A stretch of 64,000 bases of DNA from Leptasterias polaris (lineage: Eukaryota > Echinodermata > Asteroidea > Forcipulatida > Asteriidae), in contig JAZGTN010000048.1 in assembly GCA_037783415.1 (NCBI GenBank), positions 1,116,001-1,180,000 on the forward strand, given 5' to 3'. The first letter of the stretch is position 1; every line of letters begins with the position of its first letter. The position numbers and the translations under genes were made by a program. Shown here piece after piece: positions 38,690 through 50,199 of this stretch. Below the pieces are notes generated by a model. The model was not told the origin of the DNA and searched no databases. It was given only the letters and a program-made list of their open reading frames with translations.

Positions 38690-39058
38690 GAACCTTTCGA
38701 TTGTTTTAATCCTATATAAATGAAGATAATTATATACAATAAACTAACCTGTGAAAATTTCACTTAAAAGGTGGTCGCGTATTTGAGATATCTCCGAAAA
38801 AACGGCGCAAATATGACCACACAGGAAGAATATTCCCTATAGGAATACACAATCTGAGAAATGTTTCTGACAGAAACGTTTCTCAGATTCAAATTTTGGG
38901 GCATAAAACCTGATATATTTTTCCTTACCACATTACTTCGAAGTGAAATGATTCTCAAAATGCTTTATACTATCGAAAGCTGCTGTACTTCTTATCCACG
39001 TAAGTTTTTATTGCCATTCATTTTCAAAGTCATTACCAAACGTATACAGACCCTTTAA
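38690..39058. mobile_element. MITE of the TTAA fold-back type (diverged)
   Basis: The right end reads ACCAAACGTATACAGACCCTTTAA. The left part is similar to the reverse of 57600-57640 (GATTGTTTTAATCCTATA). It contains the internal near-palindrome CTGAGAAATGTTTCTGACAG followed by AAACGTTTCTCAG, also present at 57440-57475. The left terminus has decayed. Confidence 0.6.
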
Positions 39059-39189
39059 TGCTTTGGTAAATACCGTCTGACCTGTCGGACATCACATGTT
39101 TTCGAAAGAGCCACAGAGCTTGGACTTCCTGCTGGCACAATTTGTGAAAACACTCGATCTGATGGCAATTTAATCGTCTGATATTTATC

Positions 39190-39490
39190 ACATAATGATA
39201 AGAGGCCCATCTCAAAACTTGTTCAGCTGTTGTTTTTATAACTCGATCTTGAATTTGTGACACAAATTGTAAAATTTCTCATATGACCTGCAAGGAAGGA
39301 ACTATGTCCAATGCAAAAATATAAAGACCCATACTACTCGAAATGTGAAGTGATTGGATGTTGTTGTTTTTTGTTGTTTTTTACACTTCACACTGTAAGG
39401 GTATTAAAAACAATGGCGTTTTATACATTGTTTTGACGTGAAGTTTTATAGAGACTGTAATTAATTCCCTCAGAAGGACCCTTTCTATTG
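39190..39490. repeat. Inverted counterpart of 26293-26600
   Basis: See 26293-26600: the two stretches are reverse complements with moderate divergence. Confidence 0.55.
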
Positions 39491-39544
39491 GAAAACGATT
39501 GCACTAAATAAGAAAAAAAATTACCAGCAGCCCATCTTTGAATT

Positions 39545-41530
39545 AATTGTATCAAGAGTATATTCTTATAATATAGTACCAGCAGTTTAGATCGGATGTT
39601 TAGGAATCTGAATAATTAACAGATACTATGCGGGTAGGTGAAATTGTCAGCATTTAGTTCAGTTTTATTTATTTATTCATTGTTTAGAAATTTATTCTTG
39701 CAAGTTTGCCCGAAACAAGGCTAAAAGCCACTCTTGGTACGGGGCTACCTGAAGAAAATATTGAAGGTAAAAAGAACTCAGGGAAACTGATGAAGGTATA
39801 GAAATTGTTATTCCTCTAAAACTGTCGATTGTAGGATGGAAGGAAACATGCACCAGGCAAGGAGTTCCAAAGAGATGCAGTATACGTGAAATAGTTTTAA
39901 GCTGTTGGAATGTCACAAGGATCTAAACCTCAGAGTATAAGGGTGAGAATAAGCAGAAAGCCTGAAATAGTATAGGGCCTACATAAAGTCGCAACTGATT
40001 ATAATTCATTATTGTCTTGATTGGCGTTGCTAGTTTTTGTATTTGTGACCGGTAGAGGGCGTAATATAGACTGGCTCTGAGGGACTGGGCAAGTGTACGA
40101 AACTCAAATAAAAGATTTTTGTGTGATACAGTAATCCCCTCATCAGTAATTGGTGTTGCGATATCAGAGACGACGTTAACAAAACGAACGTCGCTAATGA
40201 CTAGAATTCATGTAATGAGAAAACTACATAAAAAGAAACTGTAATAAGTATACAGCAAGCTTTTAGCAATTTTAACATTATTTTTCAAATTTCCTGTTTT
40301 AGATTAACGGAACACGTTACATCTCAGTCTTTTAAAGGTGAAATTGACATCCCCCAGCAAAGATAATGTTTTTGAGTTCTCAAACGCCTAGTTGTTCCTT
40401 TACTACGGAGTCCCAAAAGAAACACAGCAGCTAAAACAAAATTATTGCAATCCCTCGAAATAATATTTCATTTTAACGAAATAATATTACGTTCCTTCAA
40501 AACATTACTTCATTCCCTCGAATTGTAATTTTGTTTCCTCGAAATATTTGTTTGAGGGGAAGAAATGAGTTTCACTTATTTTATGTATTATCTTAACGTG
40601 TCTCTTTAGGGGATCCGTACTTGAGGACGCCTGGCAACAATCGTGGGTTGATCAGTGAGACTTGAACGCGCCTTAGTGGCAATAATTTTAAACTTATAGT
40701 TTTTGACTATAGCTGGCTACGTGGTAGTACAAAAAATCGCTTCGTATTCGTCTTTCCCTGTCAATCAATAAAACACGTATTCAAATTCATGCAGCCACCA
40801 AATTCATTCGAAATAGATCGTTTCTCTTCGTGCACACTTGATTTCGTTCTTGTTATTGAGGATCGTTATTGTCATATATTTTTTATAATAGACCTTATGC
40901 ATTGACGTCACCAAGCCGCCATCTTAGAGGTAAACTGATGATGAAACAATGGAAACGCGCTGATTTGTACGCGCGGCGCACAAGCCTGGCCAATGAGCAT
41001 CTTCCTTTTGACCTCTAGGTGAGGGCGCCCTACTCAAATGACGTCATATGCATAAGGTCTATAAAGACATGTAATACAACATTTTCAACAATCTACACAG
41101 TTGAATTTCTACTGCAAATCAATTAAATTTAATGGTTGACTAACCTTTTGCCGCTGGCTTTTACGAAATTGAATAATCATTACGATCTAATCAATTTCAA
41201 TGATCTTATTAAAACGAACAGACGATTTTAAAAAAAAGTCCAACATGTTTATAATTTGTGTTTATTTGTTTTAACTGAATAATGCTAAACTGTTGAAACT
41301 CACAGTGTACTCGATCAAGAATGCCTAAAAAATAACATGGAATGACGTCAACGAATCTGAATGAGAAGAACGAAATCGTGAATGTAACAAAAATTAATGC
41401 ATTCACATCTGTAAAAAAATATATAAAAATAAAATAGTGGATTTAGGAGAAAATGTGGAAAAATGAATGCAAGTGAATGAAAACCAGGGAATTTGCTCTA
41501 CTCCTGAATTCGTCAGCCATTTCTTTCAGT
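39545..41530. repeat. MCT downstream flank, duplicated at 26.6-28.0 kb
   Basis: This lies directly downstream of the MCT-like gene stop and may include its 3' UTR. It holds a decayed LINE tail (about 39692-39900, minus; frame with CLVHVSFHPTIDSFR), a diverged MITE (about 40015-40200) and a younger MITE at 40889-41061 that is absent from the paired duplicate. A third diverged relative of 40830-41190 lies at about 58190-58410. Confidence 0.6.
40889..41061. mobile_element. 173-bp MITE with CRE-containing TIRs
   Basis: The left end TAGACCTTATGCATTGACGT is mirrored by ACGTCATATGCATAAGGTCTA at the right, so each end carries a TGACGTCA palindrome. A second copy in reverse orientation is at 62253-62427, and a partial third runs off the window from about 63890. 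The paired duplicate near 27510 lacks it, which gives a natural empty site. Confidence 0.85.
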
Positions 41531-41547
41531 CACCGTTAATGTTTTTC

Positions 41548-44500
41548 CTACGATGACATGGTAATTCCTGGCTCAATCCTCTTCAGATAAGAAAACAGGA
41601 GAGTCGGTAGGAATCCCAGGAAAAATAATCCGGCGAAGATGGAAAAAAGAACGAAGTAACTCCCATTTACATCGTAGAGGGCGCCTGTGCAAAATAATAA
41701 AGGGGAAAAGAACAGTGATAATCCAATCAGTGTTTGCAGTAAAGTGATTGGAATTCCCAAAGAGTATCATATCTTTACTGTTATACTAACCTGCCAATAT
41801 AGGACCAATCATGTCAGCTACACCGCTCATTAGAGAATATATCCCAACTGCAGATCCTACGTTATCCACTCCTACAAAGTCACGCACTATTACCAAAACA
41901 ATTGTCTGATAAAACCCAAGTGCGAATCCCAACACAGCCGCTGACAGCACAAAGAACGTGTATGTACCAAGTAGAGTGAGGAGTATTGAACATCCACAGA
42001 CGAGCATAGAAAGTTGGTAGATAACTTTGGCAGATAACTTTCTGCTGATTAGTCCACATAGGAGACGCCCGACTATGCTGGTGATACCTGAAATACTAAA
42101 CAGGAACGCTGCATCTTTATTTGGAATACCCAATGACGTAGCGAATGGGACGAGGTAAATTGAAAAACAGTAATACGCCGTGACGTATGTGCAGTGTGCA
42201 AAGCAGAGTGCTGAGAAGCGGTAACTTGAACGTAACAAATTCAGCCGAAATAACTTAACAATAATAATTGTAGCAAGCCAGTTTTTCTTTGACTTTGGAG
42301 AAGTTTTAACCATTCTATTGTTAAGCTCTGTCATCTCTTGATGTTCTTGAACTTTATGGTGAAGTTTTGCTGGACGGAAGACCGCCCCAGCAGCAAGCAC
42401 ATTAGCCATAATTGCACCCATAATTAAAATAGTTCCTCTCCATCCGTACACGTCCAATAGAGTTTGCACCAACGGTCCGTATACGAGCATTCCTACACCA
42501 ACGCCACAGCTACACAATCCACAGGCAAGAGCGTAACTTTTCTTAAAATATTGAGCAAGGATAACAAGTGAAGGCGTATAGAGAATCCCAGTGCCGATTC
42601 CTGAAATTTGAAATATTATTCAGAATAACGACTATTTCTTTCAGTTTCTGTCTCGATTTATTAGGCCCTATGTATGATTTATTAACATTATTTCGTACGA
42701 TTTATATTTTGTAAATTTTTGTAAAATATTTTGGATCCATGCTTGATCATAATTATTATAAACATGTCTATAATAAAATAGTATTGTATAAATAAAACGT
42801 TCACAATTCGGAAGATGTACAATGCAGTGCGCCACCAATAGTTTCCTGCTGGTTATGTTTTGCAGCAAAAAGTCAACGTCATTATTACAGCGTACAATAC
42901 ATATGAACGAAGTATACTGTTGACAGAAACTTCCGTTAAATTTAACTGCCTGTTTTGAACATAATAACCTGTTTTGTGTGGCAAACTATTTGTGGCGCTT
43001 TGTATTTTGTCCTGAGTTGTGTTGTATGAAACCATTTACCCATGTTATACATTAAACAATATTATAGTTTAATGCATACCATTTTATTTATTTTTTTAAC
43101 TCACCTATCACAACACTCATGACATAAAACGAGTAAATATTGCTGGTTAGGGCGCCCCCAATCATGCCAATTAGGGCACAAAGGCCACCAGTCATTGCGG
43201 TAATACGGCAGCCCAGAGCGTTCCCAAGAGCACCACCAATGGTAGCTGGAAAAAACAAAAATCACAATTGAGGTAAAAATTAGTTATTATAAAAATCATT
43301 TTAATAAGGTTTGTGCAAGACCTTACTACAATAGACACGGTGCTTAGGCCGCCATCAAAACTGTGCTGCCCGAGTTCTTACAGGAACGTGAAAATCTGAT
43401 AACATTACTCATGAAGCTGCATTGGCTTCCAGTCTAGTTTAGAATTATGCATAAATTGTGTCTTTTTTTTGTTCTTAAATGTCTAAATGGTAGACCACAG
43501 TATCTCGTTGATCTTTAACACTTGTCTAGTTCCTCCAGAACTACCCGACTCTCATGTGATAAGACTAGATTGCAGTGTGTTAATACTACGTTATGCACTT
43601 TGGGAGATTTTGGTTTTTTTTTTTTTCTATTGCCACTCAAAATATGTGAAACTTTACCTGGATGTCTGTATTCGAGAAGCGGAAAATGTAAATATTTTTA
43701 AAAGTAAACTTGAAACACACTTTTTTAAAGAAAGCTTTTGAGCAATTATCCCTCTGTATCTATATACTGTGTTCATAACAAATTCTGTTGGCATGTGTTG
43801 TCGTTGGGATTTTATTGTTATTTATTAATTTCACTCTGTACTTTTTTATACTGATGTAAATCATCCTAGTGCATTTTATTTTAATTTGTTATGCTTTTTG
43901 TGAAGCGCCTTAGAATATTTAACAAAATAGATTGAAATTAGTTAATCCTGTTGATTAGCGTTTAAAAGTTAAGCTGATTTGATTTGATACTTTTCTCGCA
44001 TTTGATAATTTAAAAAGCCAAGTTCTTGCTATTATTCAACTTCTATAAGGCTTCTCATCAGTTGAGCCAGTTTGTGTGAAGTGGGCGTGGCTTACAGTGA
44101 AATGACGTCACACTAACGAACGGGATAAATCGCAATTTAATATGACGCGTTGCTGAGGTCAACTTTGGAAACGTGCACGTGTGTGAGGTCTGCGACACGC
44201 ATTAATCTCGGTCAGTGACATACACAGCTATGGCCCCATGGCAAGTTAATGTTCTTAACCTTTGACTCTGCAATCAAGGGCGCTATTATTAGTGGGATGA
44301 CCAAACATTTTCGCATCTTAATTGCACAGACGAGAACGCAGGCACATATCATAGCAAAAGTTACAAAACAATAAGTCTATCCGGGAAATGTTATTTTCCC
44401 CACTCAAATATATGTATTTACAACCAAAGCAAGGCTAAAGTACAAGTAGTTTGACTAATTTTGGTAGTAACTTATTTTGGGTAATTCCTAAAAAACCAAT

Positions 44501-44837
44501 ATCATTTCTATTATGATGACGACACGATTATAACATATAAATGTTTTGAGTGGAAGCCTATAACACTGACAAAAACTTTATAATAGTCAGAGGGTGAAAA
44601 CATGTTTTAAAAGTTCATATAGGTATATACTTTACCGCCAAAGAATGATGTTGACGTCATGATGCTAGAGATGGCCGCCGTCTCTGCAGTAGTGCTCCTA
44701 AACTCGTTCTGAAAACTAGCGAATAGTATTCCCGTGCAATGGTTTACTCCAACTATGAGAAGGGAATTACTGAACGAGGCGAAGACTACGACCAGCTCCC
44801 AACTGCAACATTTGGTTGGTTGACGCCATTTTGCCAT
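41548..44837 (-). CDS. SLC16/monocarboxylate transporter-like protein
   Basis: Twelve-helix major facilitator of the SLC16 (MCT) family, expected at the plasma membrane moving monocarboxylates or related organic ions; substrate not deducible. Four GT-AG exons, all joined in phase 1: 44636-44837, 43105-43245, 41791-42600 and 41548-41684. They give 429 residues from ATG 44837 to TAG. Family marks: ETAAISSIM after helix 1, LGNALGCRITAMTGG (helix 2-3), YTPSLVILAQYFKKSYALA (helix 4), YGWRGTILIMGAI (helix 5-6), a long hydrophilic central loop, and GRLLCGLISRKL (helix 8). The helix 1 signature usually written DGGWGW is absent: the sequence begins CCSWELVVVFASF. Length is normal. The short C-terminal tail ends ITMSS. 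Confidence 0.9.
43310..43935 (+). pseudogene. LINE 3' end (CR1/L2-like) in intron 1 of the MCT-like gene
   Basis: Conceptual translation, with frame breaks, gives the end of a LINE reverse transcriptase: LHWLPV, CLNGRPQYL, then NVNIFKSKLETHFFKESF, the usual final residues. A 3' UTR follows with TGTGAAGCGCCTTAGAA. It is inserted antisense to the host gene and is non-functional. Confidence 0.75.
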
Positions 44838-45854
44838 GGTTCGCCGCCTGAGGTCGCAATCAGCCGCTACACATTTAAAGATGGGACCGAAGCATCCATA
44901 AGGTTTCCACGGACAGATCTCAACTAGCCCAGGACGACAATTCAATAATTCATTTTTTTTAATTATAAAAATGACGATAACTGGCATTTATAGTGCGGTC
45001 TCACCCTGGGTACCACAGCACTTTTTACATAATGGCTGCGGCGACGTAATTGCTTTGACCTTCCCAATTATTTAATCTGCAGACTTTGCACTTACGTTCT
45101 ACCATTATTCAGCCTCTTATCGTAGTTTTAGGTCGTCCTGTGCAAATAGCACTCCGAACTAATGATGTCACTTATGTTCAAAACACCTTTGGTTCCAAGT
45201 CTGTGTATGTGGATTTTTAGTCTACCTGATATAAGGATAGCCAATAAAGTATATTGCCTGAAATAATGCCCTCTTTTTGATTAACCTTTTACACTAACCT
45301 TCAGATCGCGAGTTAAGGGTGTATGATAGAATAGCCAATCCGTGGAGCGTTTTGCGTGTCTTATAGTATACAAAGAAATAACCGCGATCTCAAACTTGAA
45401 ATCAAGTCTAAAAATTAACAAAATACCTGTCTAACAATTATTCCACCACTACGTGATCGACGCATCATCGACCTGTCAAACTGCACTATTAGTAGGTCTA
45501 TGATAGTACACGCGAGATAGCACAAAAAGGTGTTGGTGAATAGGTTCAAAAAGTAAAAGTGCAGCTGACGACTGATAATAAAGTTTAGGCAAACGAAAAA
45601 TGAAATAGATCTGACAGTATGCTCTTTAGAGACCATTCATTTCTGCATAATCACCACCATACACTGCAGACATTGCCTATCGTGTTAATTTTTGGACTCC
45701 GGCATTTTCAGGAAATTCTTTCCAGAAAACTATTTAGAAACACAGGGGTTTGTTTCAGGACTGTAGATTCTTTGTCATCATTGGAAAATGTAAATTTTAC
45801 ATTACTTTTTCTTTGACCTTTTGCTCTTGCTCTTGTTTTAGCGTAATTAGATCA
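44838..45854. other. Upstream region of the MCT-like gene, no feature seen
   Basis: This should hold the MCT-like promoter and any 5' UTR exon, but I cannot place a TATA box or splice donor with confidence. No repeat with clear ends. Confidence 0.4.
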
Positions 45855-45864
45855 AATCTTGCGA

Positions 45865-46021
45865 CCGTTTGCGGCCGCTATGACGATTCGGTACAAGCCG
45901 TTTGCGGCCGCTATGGTGATTCGATACAAGCCGTTTGCGGCCACTATGGCAATTAGGTACAAGCCGTTTGTGACTGCTATGGTGATTCGGTACAAGCCGT
46001 TTGTAGCCACGATGGCGATTA
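45865..46021. repeat. 33-bp minisatellite, left remnant
   Basis: About five units of TACAAGCCGTTTGCGGCCGC followed by TATGGTGATTCGG; the period is 33 bases. Further units are at 52333-52361 and 53716-53815, so one array was split by two insertions. Because 33 is divisible by three the array stays open in frame, but this is a consequence of the period and not evidence of coding. Confidence 0.85.
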
Positions 46022-47031
46022 TAGTAGGCCAGCCAAAGTGTGAAATTACACTTTGGACGGCATAGTTTGTTAATGGCTGGCATCCATGCTAGATGTATGG
46101 ATCATGGGCTCAGGAAGACGATTAGGGTGGATGCCAAGCTTGTTTTTGAATTTTAAGGTCATTTTGAGGTCAAAAGGTCAAAAGTCAAAATTTTCAAAAT
46201 TTTTATAATTTTTAATCACATTTAATAGATCTATCCGAAAATATAGTTTTAACTTCATGTTTATATCCCAAAGCTAAGTAATTAATGAATAAACTTTCAA
46301 CTTGTGCACAAATGTATAGCAAAATAAAACGTAAAAGTAAGATTTTCTTGAAAAGTGTACATCTTGGGTATACCAAAATTATTTGCACTCCCCATCTCAA
46401 TGGTGTATATATTTGTTGCAAACAACTTTTTTTTGAAAGGTTAACATACCCAGGCAGTTTTTGAAAAAAAAAAAATTCATATAACACCTTTATGTTAGGT
46501 AAATTTGAGGTCAAAAAGGTCAAATAAGGTCAAAAATGAGTATTTTTGAAGTCTGTATATTTTTTCACCGGAATTAATAGATCTATCCATAAAATGTACT
46601 TTTAACTTCATGTTGATTAATAAAATCTATGAAATGAATCGATACACTTTCATTTTGTAAACAAAAGTATAGCAAAAGGAAACCTAAAGGTGTGATTTTC
46701 TCAAAAAGTGTATACATTGAGTAAAACAAAGTTTTTTTCACTCCAGATCTCAATGGTGCATAATAATGTTTGTTTCAAACAACTTTTTTCAAGGTAAAGG
46801 TACCCAGGCAGTTTTGATATCAACAAAAATCCATACCACACTTTCATATAATTTGATGATGTAATGAAAGAAGAAGGTATGTTCTTCAAGAAGTTAATTT
46901 AAACGTGTAGTGGTTTTATAATTTGTAGTTGTTTTTTATAATTTGACAACAACTTTGACAAATATTTGTTTTCTTTGTACATCAGAATATTTATGTGCCC
47001 ACCTGAGCTTTCTTAAAAGTCAATTTTTAGT

Positions 47032-50000
47032 CTACTGGCCATCTGGGTTGTTGCAGTCAGTTGCGTCACATCCGCAGGCATAAGTCCACCTTAGGTCCTT
47101 TTTGAAGCAAGTGCATCGGGATGTCCTGCACTTTGATTTGCAGCCACAGGAAACTAGTTCAAGACACGCATCTGGGATAGGGGGTAGTCTTGTCCAGACA
47201 GCTTCCAGGTGACCTGACTCTTTCTTCCAAGCTAATGTGTCAGTTGGAGGTGGGACATCTATGTATTCCTGGTCTGCCTGAAGCCAAATCTTTGCCTGGT
47301 AGTTGGCGCGTACTGTATGAAGCTCCAGTGCATCTTTTGTTGGCGGTAACATCTCCAGACCCTTCTGCGCCTTACCAAAGAGTTGGAGTCTGGCATGGTT
47401 GATGGTTGGCTGCTCAGGTGCACCATATAAGTGACAAACAAACTGCTCAATGGGGGCAAGTTCTCCATCACGACCAATTCCTTTGACGAGTAGTGGTTGT
47501 TTCTCAAAGATTTTCCAGCTCATTTTCTTTCCATGGCCATGGAAGGAGGAGGTTGTATCACATTCCGTAAGAGCATGAAAGTTGAGTAGGTTATCCCTCA
47601 CAGGTTGTGGGAGTCTCTCAGATACTGCATGTATTGGGTAGCATTTGCGCTTCTTTGCCGTTCCAGAGACCATCCAAACTTCTGTTGCTTTTGAAGTTAT
47701 AAAGTGCACCAGAAGTAGCATCACATCTGTGTCCCTGCAGATGACCACCACTCTTTGATACCCATCAACTACTGCCTCAGATGCATGGAGTATCAACCTG
47801 GTGTCAGCCTCCTCATGGTTTCCTCGAAGCTTTACATCGTCTCTCCTCGTGGACCTGGCTTCTGTGTCATCAAGGAATCCACCGCCTGTTACCATCTTAT
47901 ATCTTTGCAGTAAATCCTTGCCCTTCTCTATAATGGCTTCTGACAAGAACTTGGCGAGATCAGCCTTGTTCTCATCCAAGGCAATGAATTGGCCCCATAC
48001 CTGGGGGAGTGGGACCTGGGGTCCATCTATGAGCTTTCGTATTGGCTTTTTTCCCCCCATTCTCTTTGATCGAGTCACTGCCTTGATGGAGCCCTTTCCA
48101 ATGTAGCGATCAAATACCACGTCAACTCTTGTTGTATTATCTCCAAAGTGTTTTGTCACACTATTCATGAAAACACCAGCATAGTCACCAAATGTTTGAC
48201 ACCCGGGAGGCTTTCCAAGAGCTTGGATTAGTGCATGACCATCTATTAGCACACATGTCTTCATGTTGGCATTCGGTATATCTGTGGGAGTGGTAAGGCC
48301 AGCCATTAAGATGTTGATCAGATCTGCCTTTGTCGTTGAATTCATCTCTCCTCCAGCCTTGGCGAGAGACAGTGGGACTGGAGAAAGCTCATGCTGGAGA
48401 ATATTCACCATTTCCAATGATCGACCTCCAGTGGCAGCATTGAGTAATCGTTGCAGTAATTTTCTGTGAGCTTTGATGGTCTTCTGTACATTTTGTTTTG
48501 TGGACACGTTTGCTTTGTATAGGTCAGCAAATGTTTTTGAGCGATGTTTCTTCAGGGCGTCATGAAATCCAACAGTTTCTTCTTGCAGACGTTGTTTCAC
48601 GTTGGTCATCACATACTGCTTTCCACGATCTTCAGCAGTTAGAAGATCACTAACCACATCAACTGGAGCTATGTCTTTGGAGGCCAATGACACCAGTGGT
48701 ATAACTCTAACATTATCAGAGTCACTGTCATATTCTTCAGCCAAGGTTGGGTTTACTCGGAAAACATCAAATCTTTTTAGTTGTGTGGTGAGCTTCTTAA
48801 CATCATCAACATCTCGCTTTGTGCGGGATGGAAGACTGTCAGAGCGGGTGAAAGTGGTTTCTTCCTCATCATCTTCCAAATTGAAGAGAGATCTTACCTC
48901 TTGTGTGATGCGTGATCGCTCGGACCATGTGATACAGAATTTGTCCCTTGCTTGATCATTTCTTGTAATTCCAATTATGCCATTCTGCATTTTGCATGTC
49001 ATGTTCATCCACTCGGTTGCCTGATCAGCGGGAACCTGGTTGAAGCGCCGTTTTGTTCTCTTCACAACAAAATTTCCATCAATAAATTCTGCATAAACCT
49101 CGGGTGCTGTCTTCTCGAGGAGTTTCATATCTGCTAGATAAACAGGTCCCCACCGGGCATAGTTGGTGTGGTCGTAGATGGTGAGCCACGGTAGCATTGC
49201 TGAAAAAGCTTCTAGATGGAGGATCCAGTTTCCGTCCCTCTCAGCCCTGATGAAGTCTAGCAGAATCTCCACCATCTCCATGTAATGAGACCACAGTTGG
49301 AAGTTTGGATTCTCAGAGTGCTTGTTATTAAATTCTTTGATCAGCTCTTGAACGTTGTCACTGCTCAGAAAATCTGACAGCTGGCCTACTGCTTCGGAAA
49401 GTTCTGCTGTGTGATTGCCATTTCTCTTGTTGAACTGCTTCACCACACTTTGGGCAAGTTTGTCAACTGCCACATCTTGTTGTTTACCATTTTCAACCAG
49501 CCAAGATTCAAGCATGGACCATTTGATATGCCACAGAGCCTCGTAGGTCAGTTGGTGTCCTCTAACGGCGCGGTAATAGGCTTTGCCTTGAAGCATGGTC
49601 TCAGTCGTGTTGGCAGCATAAACACCAGCCTCTGTCCACAGATCATCAAGCCCAGCACTTTCCATGTGTTGACCAATAGCCTTCAGAAAGTTGAAGCAGA
49701 TGTGGAGTCCTCCCATGAGAAAAATTACATTCTCATATTTTGGATTGGCCCATACCAGTTCCTTTCCTCTGCTGTATAGTGGCTGGTCCGCTGTGATGAT
49801 GGTGTGTTTCTGACCTGTGGGGTTTGAAATTTTCACAAAGCGATTGATCACGGTGGTGAGTGTGTCATTGTCATCCGCTGGTGCCTGAAGAATAGGCAAC
49901 ATCCCTGCTGTTGTCACAGGAGGGTCAACTATACTGGTTGCTTCATTGAGTGCTCCCCATGCAGGAACAGAACGCTCCTCTCCATCATCATGAATGCGTG

Positions 50001-50187
50001 ATACAACCCATGCTAAGTTCTTTGCACGTGCCTTTGGCCTTTCATCACAGATTATGTTGAACCAATCTGCATCAATTTCCTCGTCACCAGTAAACGAATG
50101 TGAAGGCCTCTTTCCAGCTGGCAAGGTAGCATGATCAAGCCTTTGAAACTCCTGGAGAGCATCAACCTTGATAGCCCTTGCTCTCAT
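47032..50187 (-). CDS. Large protein with PIN/FEN-like acidic core and C-terminal CXC domain
   Basis: A 1051-residue intronless frame belonging to a protein type I remember as multicopy and uncharacterised in marine invertebrates. N-terminal third: TADQPLYSRG (about residue 132) and MGGLHICFNFLKAIG (about 158), then MLQGKAYYRAVRGHQLTYEA. Last third: CVLIDGHALIQ (about 647), VVFDRYIGKGSIKAVTRS, NHEEADTRLILHA (about 792), VVICRDTDVMLLLVHF (about 817) and ALTECDTTSSFHGHGKK (about 874). This spacing of conserved acids resembles a PIN/FEN-type nuclease. The end (about 1013-1045) reads CGCKSKCRTSRCTC and ACGCDATDCNNP, a tesmin/TSO1-like CXC DNA-binding module. The ATG at 50187 is probably not the original start, as the same frame continues upstream across one stop. 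Function in moving the element is inference. Confidence 0.8.
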   Translation of the reverse strand: MRARAIKVDALQEFQRLDHATLPAGKRPSHSFTGDEEIDADWFNIICDERPKARAKNLAWVVSRIHDDGEERSVPAWGALNEATSIVDPPVTTAGMLPILQAPADDNDTLTTVINRFVKISNPTGQKHTIITADQPLYSRGKELVWANPKYENVIFLMGGLHICFNFLKAIGQHMESAGLDDLWTEAGVYAANTTETMLQGKAYYRAVRGHQLTYEALWHIKWSMLESWLVENGKQQDVAVDKLAQSVVKQFNKRNGNHTAELSEAVGQLSDFLSSDNVQELIKEFNNKHSENPNFQLWSHYMEMVEILLDFIRAERDGNWILHLEAFSAMLPWLTIYDHTNYARWGPVYLADMKLLEKTAPEVYAEFIDGNFVVKRTKRRFNQVPADQATEWMNMTCKMQNGIIGITRNDQARDKFCITWSERSRITQEVRSLFNLEDDEEETTFTRSDSLPSRTKRDVDDVKKLTTQLKRFDVFRVNPTLAEEYDSDSDNVRVIPLVSLASKDIAPVDVVSDLLTAEDRGKQYVMTNVKQRLQEETVGFHDALKKHRSKTFADLYKANVSTKQNVQKTIKAHRKLLQRLLNAATGGRSLEMVNILQHELSPVPLSLAKAGGEMNSTTKADLINILMAGLTTPTDIPNANMKTCVLIDGHALIQALGKPPGCQTFGDYAGVFMNSVTKHFGDNTTRVDVVFDRYIGKGSIKAVTRSKRMGGKKPIRKLIDGPQVPLPQVWGQFIALDENKADLAKFLSEAIIEKGKDLLQRYKMVTGGGFLDDTEARSTRRDDVKLRGNHEEADTRLILHASEAVVDGYQRVVVICRDTDVMLLLVHFITSKATEVWMVSGTAKKRKCYPIHAVSERLPQPVRDNLLNFHALTECDTTSSFHGHGKKMSWKIFEKQPLLVKGIGRDGELAPIEQFVCHLYGAPEQPTINHARLQLFGKAQKGLEMLPPTKDALELHTVRANYQAKIWLQADQEYIDVPPPTDTLAWKKESGHLEAVWTRLPPIPDACLELVSCGCKSKCRTSRCTCFKKDLRWTYACGCDATDCNNPDGQ

Positions 50188-50199
50188 GATGTGCTTGCT

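Noticed and set aside
45859..46065. Open frame with repeated YKPFAAAMVIR-like units
   Set aside because: The 33-bp period is divisible by three, so any open frame persists. There is no start context, and the array is non-coding in its other fragments.
47801..48955. Several plus-strand frames of 60-120 residues
   Set aside because: They are antisense shadows of the PIN-like/CXC coding sequence.
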